DNA of 16,263 bases from an uncultured Clostridium sp. (GTDB lineage Bacteria; Bacillota; Clostridia; TANB77; CAG-508). Positions 1 through 6,970 of this stretch are shown one piece after another. Below the pieces are notes generated by a model that did no database searches, had not been told where the DNA came from, and worked only from the letters and a program-made list of their open reading frames with translations. Where the stretch lies: NCBI GenBank assembly GCA_945937855.1, contig CAMEUC010000010.1:1-16263 (forward strand). The letters are read 5' to 3'. The stretch's first letter is position 1. The number at the start of each line of letters is the position of its first letter. The position numbers and the translations under genes were made by a program.

Positions 1-219
1 CTTCCATATGCTGAGGGTATAGCCCTAAAAAGGGAAAAAAAAAAAAAGGTAAGTACCATGTATATAGTTAAAATGTATGTATATAGTTACAACATTAAAA
101 ATTATATTTGAAATGACAATAAAATAAATAAAAAAGCAAATAAATCTAGAAAAAATAATTATGAAGATTTTAGTAGTCATAAATTAAAAGACTTAAAACA
201 AGAAAATAGATTATCAAAC
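1..219 (+). other. Disturbed 5' region of infB
   Basis: The infB frame is open upstream of the first ATG at 220, back to a TGA at 109-111. Its residues read like the basic linker that precedes the IF2 N-terminal domain, but there is no ATG, GTG or TTG start between 112 and 219. Before the TGA the same frame runs open to the window edge, with weak coding character. The stretch contains a 13-A run (35-47) and an imperfect 19-bp tandem duplication (ATGTATATAGTTA at 58-70 and again at 77-89). I infer that the true infB start lies upstream and that this segment carries a nonsense or indel change, or an assembly fault. No CGG triplet occurs here, so it is not another case of the CGG shift seen downstream. 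Confidence 0.4.
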
Positions 220-2079
220 ATGTTTACAGAAGGGTCAATGCTTGATTATTATGATTTAACAACAACTAGAGGAAAGAGAAATAAAAAAAGAGTAGAAAAC
301 ACAGAAGATAGAAATAAACAAAAAATATTCCAATTAACAGAAATAACAATTCCAGAAACTATTTCAGTAAAAGATTTAAGCACAGAATTAAAGAAAACAA
401 GTGGAGAAATAATTAAGAAATTATTGAGTTACGGAATTCTTGCAACTATCAATAATGAAATAGATTTTGATACAGCATTTTTAATTGCACAAGAATTTGG
501 GGTAACAGCTATAAAGAAGGAAGTCGTTTCTGATGAAGATAAATTGTTTGATGATAGTGAGGATAGAGAAGAAGATTTAGTTCCAAGACCACCAGTAGTT
601 GTTGTTATGGGTCACGTTGACCATGGAAAGACTTCACTTTTAGATGCAGTAAGACAAACTAATGTAATAGAAGGAGAAGCAGGTGGAATAACTCAAGCAA
701 TAGGTGCATACAAAGTAAAAATAAATGATAGAGAAATTACATTTTTAGATACTCCAGGGCACGAAGCTTTTACAGCTATGCGTGCAAGGGGAGCGCAAAT
801 CACAGATATAGCAATATTAGTTGTAGCTGCAAATGATGGTGTTATGCCTCAAACAGTTGAAGCAATTAACCATGCCAAAGCAGCAGAAATACCAATTATT
901 GTTGCAATAAATAAAATAGATGTTGAAGGTGCAAATCCTCAAAAAGTAAAACAAGAATTAATGGAATATGGATTAGTTGCAGAAGAATGGGGAGGAGACA
1001 CAATATTTGTTGAAATATCAGCAAAGAAAAAAATAAATATTGATAGTTTGTTAGAAATGGTGTTACTTGTTGCAGATATGAAAGAATTAAAAGCAAATCC
1101 AAATAAACAAGCAAAAGGTGTTGTAATAGAAGCAAAACTTGATAAATCTAAAGGTGCTGTTGCAACAATGCTTGTACAACGTGGTACATTGGATGTTGGA
1201 GATACAATTATAGTTGGCTCTACAATAGGTAGAATTAGAACAATGACTGATGAAAATGGCAGAAAATTAAAGAAAGCAGGACCATCAACACCAGTAGAAA
1301 TAACAGGATTTTCATCAGTTCCAGAAGCTGGAGAAACATTCTATGAAGTAGAAGATGAAAAAACTGCAAAACATTTAATAGAAACAAGAAAACGTAAAGA
1401 AAGAGAGAAAGCTTTAAGTGCAAATTCAAGAGTAACATTAGATGACTTATTTAGCCAAATTGAAAAAGGAAAATTAAAACAATTAAACTTAATTGTAAAA
1501 GCAGATGTACAAGGTTCTGTAGAAGCAGTAAAATCTTCGTTAGAGAAACTTTCTAATGAAGAAGTTATAGTAAAAGTAATACATGCAAATGTTGGAGCAG
1601 TTACAGAATCAGATGTAACACTTGCAGAAGTTTCTAATGCTATAATCATTGCATTTAATGTAAGACCAGAACCACTTGCAAAGGACAAAGCAGAAAAAAC
1701 TGGGGTTGAAATAAAAACATATTCTGTAATTTACAATGCAATTGAAGATGTTGAAGCTGCCATGAAGGGATTATTAGACCCAGTGTATAAAGAAGTTATA
1801 ATTGGAAATGCTGAAGTTAGACAAACATTTAAAATATCTAATGTTGGTACTGTTGCAGGATGCTATGTTACAAATGGTAAAGTAGCAAGAAATGCAGGAG
1901 TAAGAGTAATAAGAGATAATGTTGTAATTCATGAAGGAAAACTAATATCATTAAAGAGAATGAAAGATGATGCAAAAGAAGTTGCTCATGGATTTGAATG
2001 TGGTATTCAAATAGAAGACTTTAATGACTTAAAAGAAATGGACGTAATAGAAGCCTATATAATGGAACAGGTTAAATAG
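220..2079 (+). CDS. infB: Translation initiation factor IF-2
   Basis: GTPase that brings initiator fMet-tRNA to the 30S subunit and promotes 50S joining. Counting from the ATG at 220, an IF2 N-terminal domain lies at about residues 37-95. The G domain has GHVDHGKT at 131-138, DTPGH at 177-181 and NKID at 231-234. The beta-barrel and C-terminal fMet-tRNA-binding domains follow, to the end at residue 619. The family is normally longer at the N terminus, and the frame stays open upstream to 112, so 220 is only the first available ATG and has no good ribosome binding site. The gene sits in the usual order before rbfA, nrnA and truB. The only CGG string I found (432-434) is off frame (TAC GGA) and causes no shift. 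The identification is secure; the start is not. Confidence 0.95.
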   Translation: MFTEGSMLDYYDLTTTRGKRNKKRVENTEDRNKQKIFQLTEITIPETISVKDLSTELKKTSGEIIKKLLSYGILATINNEIDFDTAFLIAQEFGVTAIKKEVVSDEDKLFDDSEDREEDLVPRPPVVVVMGHVDHGKTSLLDAVRQTNVIEGEAGGITQAIGAYKVKINDREITFLDTPGHEAFTAMRARGAQITDIAILVVAANDGVMPQTVEAINHAKAAEIPIIVAINKIDVEGANPQKVKQELMEYGLVAEEWGGDTIFVEISAKKKINIDSLLEMVLLVADMKELKANPNKQAKGVVIEAKLDKSKGAVATMLVQRGTLDVGDTIIVGSTIGRIRTMTDENGRKLKKAGPSTPVEITGFSSVPEAGETFYEVEDEKTAKHLIETRKRKEREKALSANSRVTLDDLFSQIEKGKLKQLNLIVKADVQGSVEAVKSSLEKLSNEEVIVKVIHANVGAVTESDVTLAEVSNAIIIAFNVRPEPLAKDKAEKTGVEIKTYSVIYNAIEDVEAAMKGLLDPVYKEVIIGNAEVRQTFKISNVGTVAGCYVTNGKVARNAGVRVIRDNVVIHEGKLISLKRMKDDAKEVAHGFECGIQIEDFNDLKEMDVIEAYIMEQVK

Positions 2080-2115
2080 AAGGAAGGATACATTGAAAAA
2101 GAGGTGAGATGTGTT

Positions 2116-2162
2116 AAGTGTGAGGTGAGAATTCGAAATATCCCGTTTCGCACTTCCCACTT
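2116..2162. repeat. Imperfect hairpin between infB and rbfA
   Basis: The 138-bp gap between infB and rbfA holds an imperfect inverted repeat. AAGTG at 2116-2120 pairs with CACTT at 2158-2162, and the pairing continues inward for about ten more pairs with three mismatches. A direct repeat GAGGTGAGA occurs at 2101-2109 and 2122-2130. There is no T-run directly after the stem, so it does not look like a classical terminator. It may be a dispersed palindromic repeat or an mRNA processing site inside the operon. Confidence 0.5.
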
Positions 2163-2217
2163 CTTGACTCATAATATAAGAATTCATTTGTAAAAAAAAT
2201 ATTTAAAGGAGATTACA

Positions 2218-2592
2218 ATGCAAAAAAATAATAATGGTAGTAACCGTTTAGCTAGAGTTAATGAGGAATTAAAAAGAGAAATTAGTAATATAATTAACTA
2301 TGAAGTAAAAAATTCTAATGTTACAGGAATGGTTAGTGTGACAAAAGTAAAGGTTTCACCAGATTTACGATATGCTAAAGTATCAGTTAGTATAATAAAT
2401 TCTAGAAACGTAAAACAAACACTTGCAGGATTAAAAGCAGCCTCTGGATTTATTAGAAGTAGAATAGCAGAAAAGATAAATTTGAGAATAACTCCAGAGT
2501 TAGTTTTTGAATTAGATGATTCAATGGTATATGGAGAAAGAATAGATAATATATTAAAAGATATTATGAAAGATATAAAACCTGAAGAATAG
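2218..2592 (+). CDS. rbfA: 30S ribosome-binding factor A
   Basis: Small KH-fold protein that binds the immature 30S subunit near the 5' end of 16S rRNA and acts late in its maturation, also during cold adaptation. The 124-residue length is normal. The N-terminal pattern (RLARVNEELKREISNII), the central VTKVKVSPDLRYAKVSVS strand and the terminal ELVFELDDSM..ERIDNIL helix are characteristic. The ATG follows AAAGGAGA with ideal spacing. nrnA begins 9 bp after the stop, which supports translational coupling. Nothing is unusual in the gene itself. Confidence 0.96.
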   Translation: MQKNNNGSNRLARVNEELKREISNIINYEVKNSNVTGMVSVTKVKVSPDLRYAKVSVSIINSRNVKQTLAGLKAASGFIRSRIAEKINLRITPELVFELDDSMVYGERIDNILKDIMKDIKPEE

Positions 2593-2601
2593 GAGATATA
2601 T

Positions 2602-3558
2602 ATGACTATAGATAAGATTAAAGAAGAAATATATAATGCAAAAAGTATAATAATTTTAACACATGAAATGCCAGATGGAGATGCTATTGGAAGTAGTTTG
2701 GCAATGTATAATGGACTAAAAACACTTGGTAAAGATGTAGAGGTTTTAATGTCAAATAATTCAGCAGTTTTTGATTTTTTACCAGGAGCAAATGAGATAA
2801 AGACAGAAGGAACAAAAAATAATTATGATTTGGCAATTGCATTAGATTGTGGTGATATAAAAAGATTAAATGGTTATACAGAATATTTTGAAAATGCAAA
2901 TACTACTATACAAATAGACCATCACGAAATCAATACAATGTTTGGAGAATATAATTTCGTAAATCCAACAGCACCAGCATGTGCACAGATATTAATTACA
3001 ATTTTAGAGGAATTAGGCATAGAAATAACAAAGGATATAGGTACATGTTTACTTACAGGAATAATAACAGATACAGGAGGATTTAAATATCAAGGAGTAT
3101 CTGCAGAAACTTTTGAATTTGCAGCTGAACTATTAAATAAAGGTGTAAATGTATCTAATATTTATAAAAAAGTATTACAAACTATTTCAAAATCTAAATT
3201 TGAACTTAGAAAATTAGCTATGGAAAGATTGGAATTTTTAGAAGATGGTAGAATTGCATTTACATATTTAAATGCCGAAGATGAAGAAAAAATAAATGCC
3301 GAACCAGATAGCCATGAAGGAATAGTTGAAATGGGAAGAGATGTTGAAGGGGTAGAAGTATCAATATTTTTAAGAGAGAACAAAGAAAAAGATGGATATA
3401 AAATCTCTTTAAGGTCTAACGAATATGTAAATGTAGCAGATATATGCTTAATGTTTAATGGAGGAGGACATTTAAGAGCAGCAGGAGGAAATATAAAACT
3501 ACCATTAGAAGAAGCAAAACAAAGAATAGTAGAAGAATGTAAAAAATACTTAAAATAA
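2602..3558 (+). CDS. nrnA: Bifunctional oligoribonuclease / pAp phosphatase (DHH family)
   Basis: DHH/DHHA1 phosphoesterase that degrades very short RNA to mononucleotides and dephosphorylates 3'-phosphoadenosine 5'-phosphate in the cytoplasm. Metal-binding motifs are visible: HEMPDGDA with Asp25 and Asp27, an ALDCGD motif, and DHH at 106-108. The DHHA1 domain ends with GGGH at 287-290 followed by RAAGG. The 318-residue length is normal. It lies between rbfA and truB, its usual place in Firmicutes, with AGGAGA upstream of the ATG. It is intact and has no CGG codon. Confidence 0.94.
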   Translation: MTIDKIKEEIYNAKSIIILTHEMPDGDAIGSSLAMYNGLKTLGKDVEVLMSNNSAVFDFLPGANEIKTEGTKNNYDLAIALDCGDIKRLNGYTEYFENANTTIQIDHHEINTMFGEYNFVNPTAPACAQILITILEELGIEITKDIGTCLLTGIITDTGGFKYQGVSAETFEFAAELLNKGVNVSNIYKKVLQTISKSKFELRKLAMERLEFLEDGRIAFTYLNAEDEEKINAEPDSHEGIVEMGRDVEGVEVSIFLRENKEKDGYKISLRSNEYVNVADICLMFNGGGHLRAAGGNIKLPLEEAKQRIVEECKKYLK

Positions 3559-3567
3559 GGGAAATAA

Positions 3568-4439
3568 ATGGATGGTATAATTATAATAAATAAACCAAAA
3601 AACTTTACATCACATGATGTAGTAAATGTTTTGAGAAAAACTTTAAATACAAAAAAAATCGGGCATACAGGGACCTTGGATCCAAATGCAACAGGAGTAT
3701 TACCATTACTTATAGGACAAGCAACTAAAATTTCTAAGTATTTAATAGAACATGATAAAGAATATATTGCAACAATAAAATTAGGAGAAAAAAGAGATAC
3801 TGCAGATTCTGAAGGTAAAGTTATTTACAAAGACTTGAATGTTCAAAATATAATTCGGAAATTTGTCTAAAAAGAATTTAAAAGAAATTTTAAATTCTTT
3901 TTTAGGCAAACAAAAACAAACTCCACCACAGTATTCATCAATAAAAATAAATGGGAAGAAAGCATATGAATACGCAAGAAATGGACAAGAGGTATATATA
4001 GAGCCAAGAGATATAGAAATATATAATATAGAACTAATAAGTTTTGAAAATGATGAGATTATGTTTAAAGTTTCTTGCTCTAAAGGAACATATATAAGAA
4101 CATTATGCGAAGATATATCTGAAAAAATACGGGACAGTAGGATATATGAAAGAACTAACTAGAACTAAAGTAAATGAATTTAAACTAGAAGATTCAGTAA
4201 CAATTGATGAAATAAAAGAAAATAGCCTAATAGTAAAAGAAAAAATTATTAGTATAGAAGCAATATTTATGGACAAACAAAAAATAAGTTTAAATGATAG
4301 AAAGAATGAATTATTTTTAAATGGAGTTAGATTGACTTTTGAAAAACCAAATGGTATATATAGAATATATAAAGACAATCAATTTATTGGGTTAGGAATA
4401 ATAAAGGACAATCTACTAAAAAGAGATGTAATAATTTGA
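3568..4439 (+). CDS. truB: tRNA pseudouridine-55 synthase, read through two CGG +1 shifts
   Basis: TruB isomerises U55 in the T loop of tRNAs. The zero frame is broken twice, but dropping one C at 3856 and one C at 4130 gives an uninterrupted 289-residue protein, close to the usual family length. Residues 1-96 carry the catalytic HTGTLDP motif with Asp38. After the first shift (Gly97) come KQTPPQYSSIKINGKKAYEYAR and SCSKGTYIRTLCEDI. After the second (Gly188) comes GTVGYMKELTR, matching the conserved LGTVGYM-type segment, then the C-terminal PUA-like part. Read conventionally it would stop at 3870 and again at 4162. The substrate-binding parts lie beyond the first shift, so a conventional reading would give no working enzyme. 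The start ATG is 9 bp after nrnA with AAGGGAAA upstream. A pseudogene is the alternative, but the matched form of both lesions argues against it. Confidence 0.9.
3856..3859 (+). other. CGG +1 frameshift site 1 (truB, CGGA)
   Basis: Zero frame reads ATT CGG AAA and reaches TAA four codons after the CGG. Skipping C3856 gives ATT GGA AAT and joins the second part of TruB (Gly97), which has all downstream TruB motifs. There is no neighbouring C, so the position of the extra base is unambiguous. Confidence 0.85.
4130..4133 (+). other. CGG +1 frameshift site 2 (truB, CGGG)
   Basis: Zero frame reads ATA CGG GAC and ends at TAG 4160-4162. Skipping C4130 gives ATA GGG ACA GTA GGA, that is I-G-T-V-G, matching the conserved TruB segment before Y-M-K/R. 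Gly188 is the expected residue and no residue is missing, so one C has been added rather than two bases lost. Confidence 0.88.
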
Positions 4440-4445
4440 AATGTC

Positions 4446-4499
4446 GTAGGGGCAAGGCTATGTCCTTGCCCAGGGTAGGCATTTAAGACCTACCCCTAC
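4446..4499. repeat. GTAGGGG-type double-hairpin repeat
   Basis: Nested inverted repeat between truB and the next gene. Outer arms are GTAGGGG (4446-4452) and CCCCTAC (4493-4499). Inside are a hairpin GGCAAGG/CCTTGCC (4451-4457 with 4464-4470) and a second one GGGTAGG/CCTACCC (4473-4479 with 4489-4495). It is far more GC-rich than its surroundings. The architecture matches small dispersed palindromic repeats of the REP or MITE kind. It could also end or stabilise transcripts. A shorter relative lies at 6301-6328. Confidence 0.65.
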
Positions 4500-4521
4500 A
4501 AATGAATTAGGGGGGATTTAT

Positions 4522-4986
4522 ATGTCAATGTTTAGTTTATTGATGGGATTATTTGCGATAATATTTTGGATTATAAGGGTAGCAGTAGCATTTACTGCCA
4601 GCATGAATATTGAATTCTTTATAACACCATTAAATTTACAAGTAGAAATTATTTTAACATTTGTGACTTTAATATGTATAATACTAATTTTTAAAAGAAG
4701 TATGATAGGAGCGTTATTATACTTAATATCTTATTGGGGATATTTTGGAATGTATATTTATAATATATTAACTAATATTGAAAATATTGTAATGGTAGAT
4801 TATATAAATATTTTTGTATCAGCAATTGGAATACTTTTGCCATTTATTATTTTTATAGACATAGGGTTTAGTCAAAGTAATAAAAAAACAAGTAATAAAA
4901 CTAAAAAAACAGACTGGTATTATCAAAACGAGAAGTTTGATAGAAAATATGACGAAAGAGCAGATAAAAATCAATATAAATTTTAA
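4522..4986 (+). CDS. Small integral membrane protein, function unknown
   Basis: A 154-residue protein with four predicted membrane helices (about residues 4-26, 38-57, 59-82 and 93-114), then a charged cytoplasmic-looking tail rich in Lys, Asp and Asn that ends in a DWYYQNEKFDRKYDERADKN-type motif. The ATG follows a run of G (AGGGGGGAT) that is a usable ribosome binding site. It lies between truB and rbgA on the same strand, so it may be co-transcribed with ribosome-assembly genes, though a palindromic repeat separates it from truB. I do not recognise a functional family. The conserved-looking tail suggests a real protein rather than a chance frame. Confidence 0.8.
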   Translation: MSMFSLLMGLFAIIFWIIRVAVAFTASMNIEFFITPLNLQVEIILTFVTLICIILIFKRSMIGALLYLISYWGYFGMYIYNILTNIENIVMVDYINIFVSAIGILLPFIIFIDIGFSQSNKKTSNKTKKTDWYYQNEKFDRKYDERADKNQYKF

Positions 4987-5034
4987 ACTGAAGTTGAATT
5001 AAATAAAATCTTAAAGAGATAGGAAATGAATTAA

Positions 5035-5933
5035 ATGGAAAGTAAAACAAATATTAATTGGTATCCAGGTCATATGCTTAAAACAAAAAAACAAATTATA
5101 GAAGATTTAAAATTAATAGATGTTGTAATAGAAATATTGGATGCTAGAATTCCCAAATCTAGCCAAAATCCAGATATACAAAAAATAATAAATAACAAAA
5201 AGAAAATAGTATTATTAAATAAATCTGATTTAGCAGATGAAAAACAAACTCGGTAGATGGATACAATATTTTAAAACAAATAATATAATAGCAATTCCTA
5301 CAGATTCTAATACTGGAAAAGGAACAAAAGATATTTTAAAAAAAGTACAAGAACTTATGCAAAAGGACATAGAAAAAGCAGCTTTAAGGGGAAGAACAAA
5401 AAAGAATATTAGAATAATGATACTTCGGAATACCAAATGTAGGAAAATCCTCTTTAATCAACAGATTAGTTAATAAAAAAACAGCAGAAGTAGGGAATAG
5501 ACCAGGAGTTACAAAACAAAAACAATGGGTAAGAATAGGACAAAACATAGAATTATTAGATACACCAGGAGTTTTATGGCCTAAATTTGAAGATGAACAA
5601 GTTGCATTAAATTTAGCATATGTAGGTTCAATAAAAGATGAAATAATACCAAAAACAGAAGTTGCATATCAATTATTAAAATTTTTATATAATAATTATA
5701 AACAAGAGATATTATTAAAATATAAATTGACAGAACAAGAAATGAGTAGTATAATAACTAATGTTGAAGAAGACGAAATATTAAATTTAATGAATATAAT
5801 TGCCAAAAAAAGGGGAGCTATTATTTCTGGTGGAGAAATAGACTACGAAAAAATATCAGGGATAATACTTAATGATTTTAGAACAAGTAAAATAGGAAGA
5901 ATTACATTGGAGCAAATAAATGGAAAAAAGTAA
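5035..5933 (+). CDS. rbgA: Ribosome biogenesis GTPase RbgA (YlqF), read through two CGG +1 shifts
   Basis: Circularly permuted GTPase needed for a late step of 50S subunit assembly in Firmicutes. The zero frame breaks twice. Dropping C5251 and C5426 yields an uninterrupted 298-residue protein; B. subtilis RbgA has about 282. In permuted order: the N-terminal NWYPGHM motif (8-14), G4 NKSD at 62-65, Gly73 at shift 1, G1 GIPNVGKSS at 131-139 with its first Gly at shift 2, G2-region GNRPGVT, G3 DTPG at 175-178, and a C-terminal RNA-binding segment with AKKRGAIISGG. A conventional reading stops at TAG immediately after the first CGG, which would remove the P-loop. The 3' end overlaps mrnC by 14 bp, as expected for an active coupled gene. 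The start is preceded by GATAGGAAATGAATTAA, a moderate ribosome binding site. Confidence 0.92.
5251..5254 (+). other. CGG +1 frameshift site 3 (rbgA, CGGT)
   Basis: Zero frame reads ACT CGG TAG, a stop directly after CGG. Skipping C5251 gives ACT GGT AGA TGG ATA, which continues the RbgA segment after NKSDLADEKQT with a normal spacing to the W-I/K-x-Y-F pattern. Gly73 is the residue made. Confidence 0.87.
5426..5429 (+). other. CGG +1 frameshift site 4 (rbgA, CGGA at the P-loop)
   Basis: After the first shift the frame reads CTT CGG AAT and ends at TAA 5471-5473. Skipping C5426 gives CTT GGA ATA CCA AAT GTA GGA AAA, that is L-G-I-P-N-V-G-K. The glycine restored is the first, invariant residue of the G1 nucleotide-binding loop, so the alignment here has no slack. 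Confidence 0.93.
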
Positions 5934-6297
5934 AATAGAAATGATGTCTCCATTAACATGGGCATATGTAGGAGATAGCATTTATGAAGTATATATAAGA
6001 ACATATTTAATTGAAACAACAAATTTAAAACCGCATAAACTACATATAAAAGCAATAAATTATGTTAAAGCACAAGCACAGGCAGATACTTTAAAGAAAA
6101 TATATGATGATTTAACGGACAAAGAAAAAGAAATAGTAAGAAGAACAAGAAACACGCAAAATCATCATGTGGCAAAAAATGCAGATCCAATTGAATATAT
6201 GTATGCAACAGCCTTTGAAGGACTAATTGGATATTTATATTTAACAGAACAAAAAGAAAGATTAGAAGAAATACTACACATGACATTAGAACAATAA
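5920..6297 (+). CDS. mrnC: Mini-ribonuclease III
   Basis: Dimeric RNase III-like enzyme without a double-stranded-RNA-binding domain; in Bacillus it matures the ends of 23S rRNA. The 125-residue length is typical. Visible are the LTWAYVGDSIYEVYIR helix with the metal-binding Asp19, the RRTRN..NHHVAKNADPIEYMYATAFEGLIGYLYL core with catalytic-type Glu100, and a short C-terminal helix. The ATG lies inside the last codons of rbgA (14-bp overlap), so the two ribosome-maturation genes are probably translationally coupled. Intact, no CGG codon. Confidence 0.93.
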   Translation: MEKSKIEMMSPLTWAYVGDSIYEVYIRTYLIETTNLKPHKLHIKAINYVKAQAQADTLKKIYDDLTDKEKEIVRRTRNTQNHHVAKNADPIEYMYATAFEGLIGYLYLTEQKERLEEILHMTLEQ

Positions 6298-6300
6298 ATT

Positions 6301-6328
6301 GTAGGGAACGACGCCATCGTCGTTCCTT
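6301..6328. repeat. Short GTAGGG-type hairpin after mrnC
   Basis: GGAACGACG (6305-6313) and CGTCGTTCC (6318-6326) form a perfect 9-bp stem with a CCAT loop, extendable by one G-T and one A-T pair. It starts GTAGGG like the repeat at 4446 and looks like a one-hairpin version. It lies 7 bp after the mrnC stop and could act as a weak terminator, although no clear T-run follows. Confidence 0.55.
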
Positions 6329-6346
6329 GGATAAAGATAAAAAAAT

Positions 6347-6425
6347 GGCCCGTTGGTCAAGCGGCTCAAGACGCTTAACCTCTCAAAGTGGAAGTCGTGC
6401 TTCGATACCATACGTAGGGTCACAG
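6347..6425 (+). pseudogene. Degenerate tRNA-Glu copy 1
   Basis: Begins with the same GGCCCGTTGGTCAAGCGG as the intact tRNA-Glu at 6571 and keeps GAC of the D stem, the CTCTCAA anticodon loop, TTCGAT of the T loop and GGGTCAC near the 3' end. It has extra bases in the D loop, on both sides of the anticodon loop and near the 3' end. Only five acceptor pairs remain, the anticodon and T stems do not pair convincingly, and ACCA has become ACAGA. A normal tRNA fold is unlikely. A processed non-tRNA role cannot be excluded. Confidence 0.7.
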
Positions 6426-6458
6426 AAAAGATAACAAATAAAGAAAAATAGAATAAAT

Positions 6459-6537
6459 GGCCCGTTGGTCAAGCGGCTCAAGACGCTTAACCTCTCAAAG
6501 TGGAAGTCGTGCTTCGATACCATACGTAGGGTCACAG
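6459..6537 (+). pseudogene. Degenerate tRNA-Glu copy 2
   Basis: Identical to copy 1 over its 79 bases, placed 112 bp downstream. The same stem disruptions and the same ACAGA end are present. The two copies therefore come from one altered ancestor by a recent tandem duplication. Confidence 0.7.
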
Positions 6538-6570
6538 AAAATATAACAAATAAAGAAAAATAGAATAAAT

Positions 6571-6645
6571 GGCCCGTTGGTCAAGCGGTTAAGACGCCAC
6601 CCTCTCAAGGTGGAGTCATGGGTTCGATTCCCGTACGGGTCACCA
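6571..6645 (+). tRNA. tRNA-Glu (anticodon CUC)
   Basis: A complete 75-nt cloverleaf. Acceptor arms GGCCCGT and ACGGGTC pair over seven positions with one G-T. The D stem is GTC/GAC. The anticodon stem CCACC/GGTGG closes the loop CTCTCAA with anticodon CTC. The T arm ATGGG-TTCGATT-CCCGT follows, and ACCA is encoded. It is followed within a few bases by a strong terminator, so it is probably the last gene of its transcript. No obvious separate promoter is visible before it; the preceding AT-rich spacer is shared with the two degenerate copies. Confidence 0.96.
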
Positions 6646-6650
6646 AAACA

Positions 6651-6687
6651 AAGCTTAAAAGTATTTATACTTTTAAGCTTATTTTAT
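6651..6687 (+). terminator. Rho-independent terminator of tRNA-Glu
   Basis: Perfect 13-bp inverted repeat AAGCTTAAAAGTA / TACTTTTAAGCTT around a TTTA loop (6651-6680), followed by ATTTTATTT. It starts six bases after the tRNA CCA end. Confidence 0.88.
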
Positions 6688-6735
6688 TTAAAACATATGT
6701 TAATGTCCAGTCCAAATATTACTCATTACTATAGT

Positions 6736-6856
6736 GTCAGCCGTTTTATATATTTTATAAAAAATTAAATTTGACAGCCCGCAGATCGCGGGGGAAGCCC
6801 CGCGTACGCCTTGGAGAATTTAATTTTTTAGAAAATCATACAAAAGGTAGGCTGAC
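6736..6856. repeat. 121-bp palindromic element with GC-rich core (MITE-like or structured RNA)
   Basis: GTCAGCC at 6736-6742 is matched by GGCTGAC at 6850-6856. The arms continue inward as imperfect AT-rich repeats that end in a 14-base match (TAAAAAATTAAATT and its complement). The centre is a sharply GC-rich island containing a perfect hairpin CGCGGGG-GAAG-CCCCGCG (6787-6804). The whole could form one long stem with a hairpin cap. No open frame of note is inside. A non-autonomous transposon fits the terminal repeats; a folded RNA upstream of dnaE fits the GC-rich cap. No target-site duplication is evident. Confidence 0.6.
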
Positions 6857-6909
6857 TAAAAGCATTTACTGAACATTAACCAAACATATGAATATTAATA
6901 TAAAAATTC

Positions 6910-6938
6910 TTGATATATCACCCAAAATGTAATATAAT
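6910..6938 (+). promoter_or_regulatory. Housekeeping promoter of dnaE
   Basis: TTGATA (6910-6915) and TATAAT (6933-6938) are separated by 17 bases, close to the sigma-A consensus, and stand about 30 bases before the dnaE start with AAAGGAGA in between. It separates dnaE transcription from the tRNA unit. Confidence 0.82.
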
Positions 6939-6970
6939 TCCATAAGAAAAAGTATTTAAAGGAGAAAAAC

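Larger units (their letters stand above)
6347..6570 (+). repeat. 112-bp tandem repeat array leading into tRNA-Glu
   Basis: Two units, 6347-6458 and 6459-6570, appear to differ at only one position (AGAAAAGATAAC versus AGAAAATATAAC). The intact tRNA-Glu begins exactly one further period on, at 6571. Each unit is a degenerate tRNA-Glu copy plus the same roughly 33-bp AT-rich spacer. The near identity of the two degenerate copies shows that the sequence decayed or was remodelled first and was then duplicated. Confidence 0.85.

Noticed and set aside
3863..4162. Separate 99-aa gene after the first part of truB
   Set aside because: It begins with an internal TTG and is the middle part of TruB in the +1 frame. 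Joining at C3856 restores the family sequence.
5237..5473. Separate 78-aa gene inside rbgA
   Set aside because: It is the second frame segment of RbgA between the CGG sites at 5251 and 5426.
6347..6537. The altered tRNA-Glu copies as the CGG-reading quadruplet tRNA
   Set aside because: The loop still reads CTCTCAA and there is no NCCG in an anticodon position; the stem does not fold well. No direct support.
6347..6570. CRISPR array
   Set aside because: Only two units of 112 bp, no variable spacers, and the repeat is clearly derived from tRNA-Glu.
6577..6768. 63-aa open frame over the tRNA-Glu
   Set aside because: It is a chance frame across the tRNA, its terminator and the following gap.
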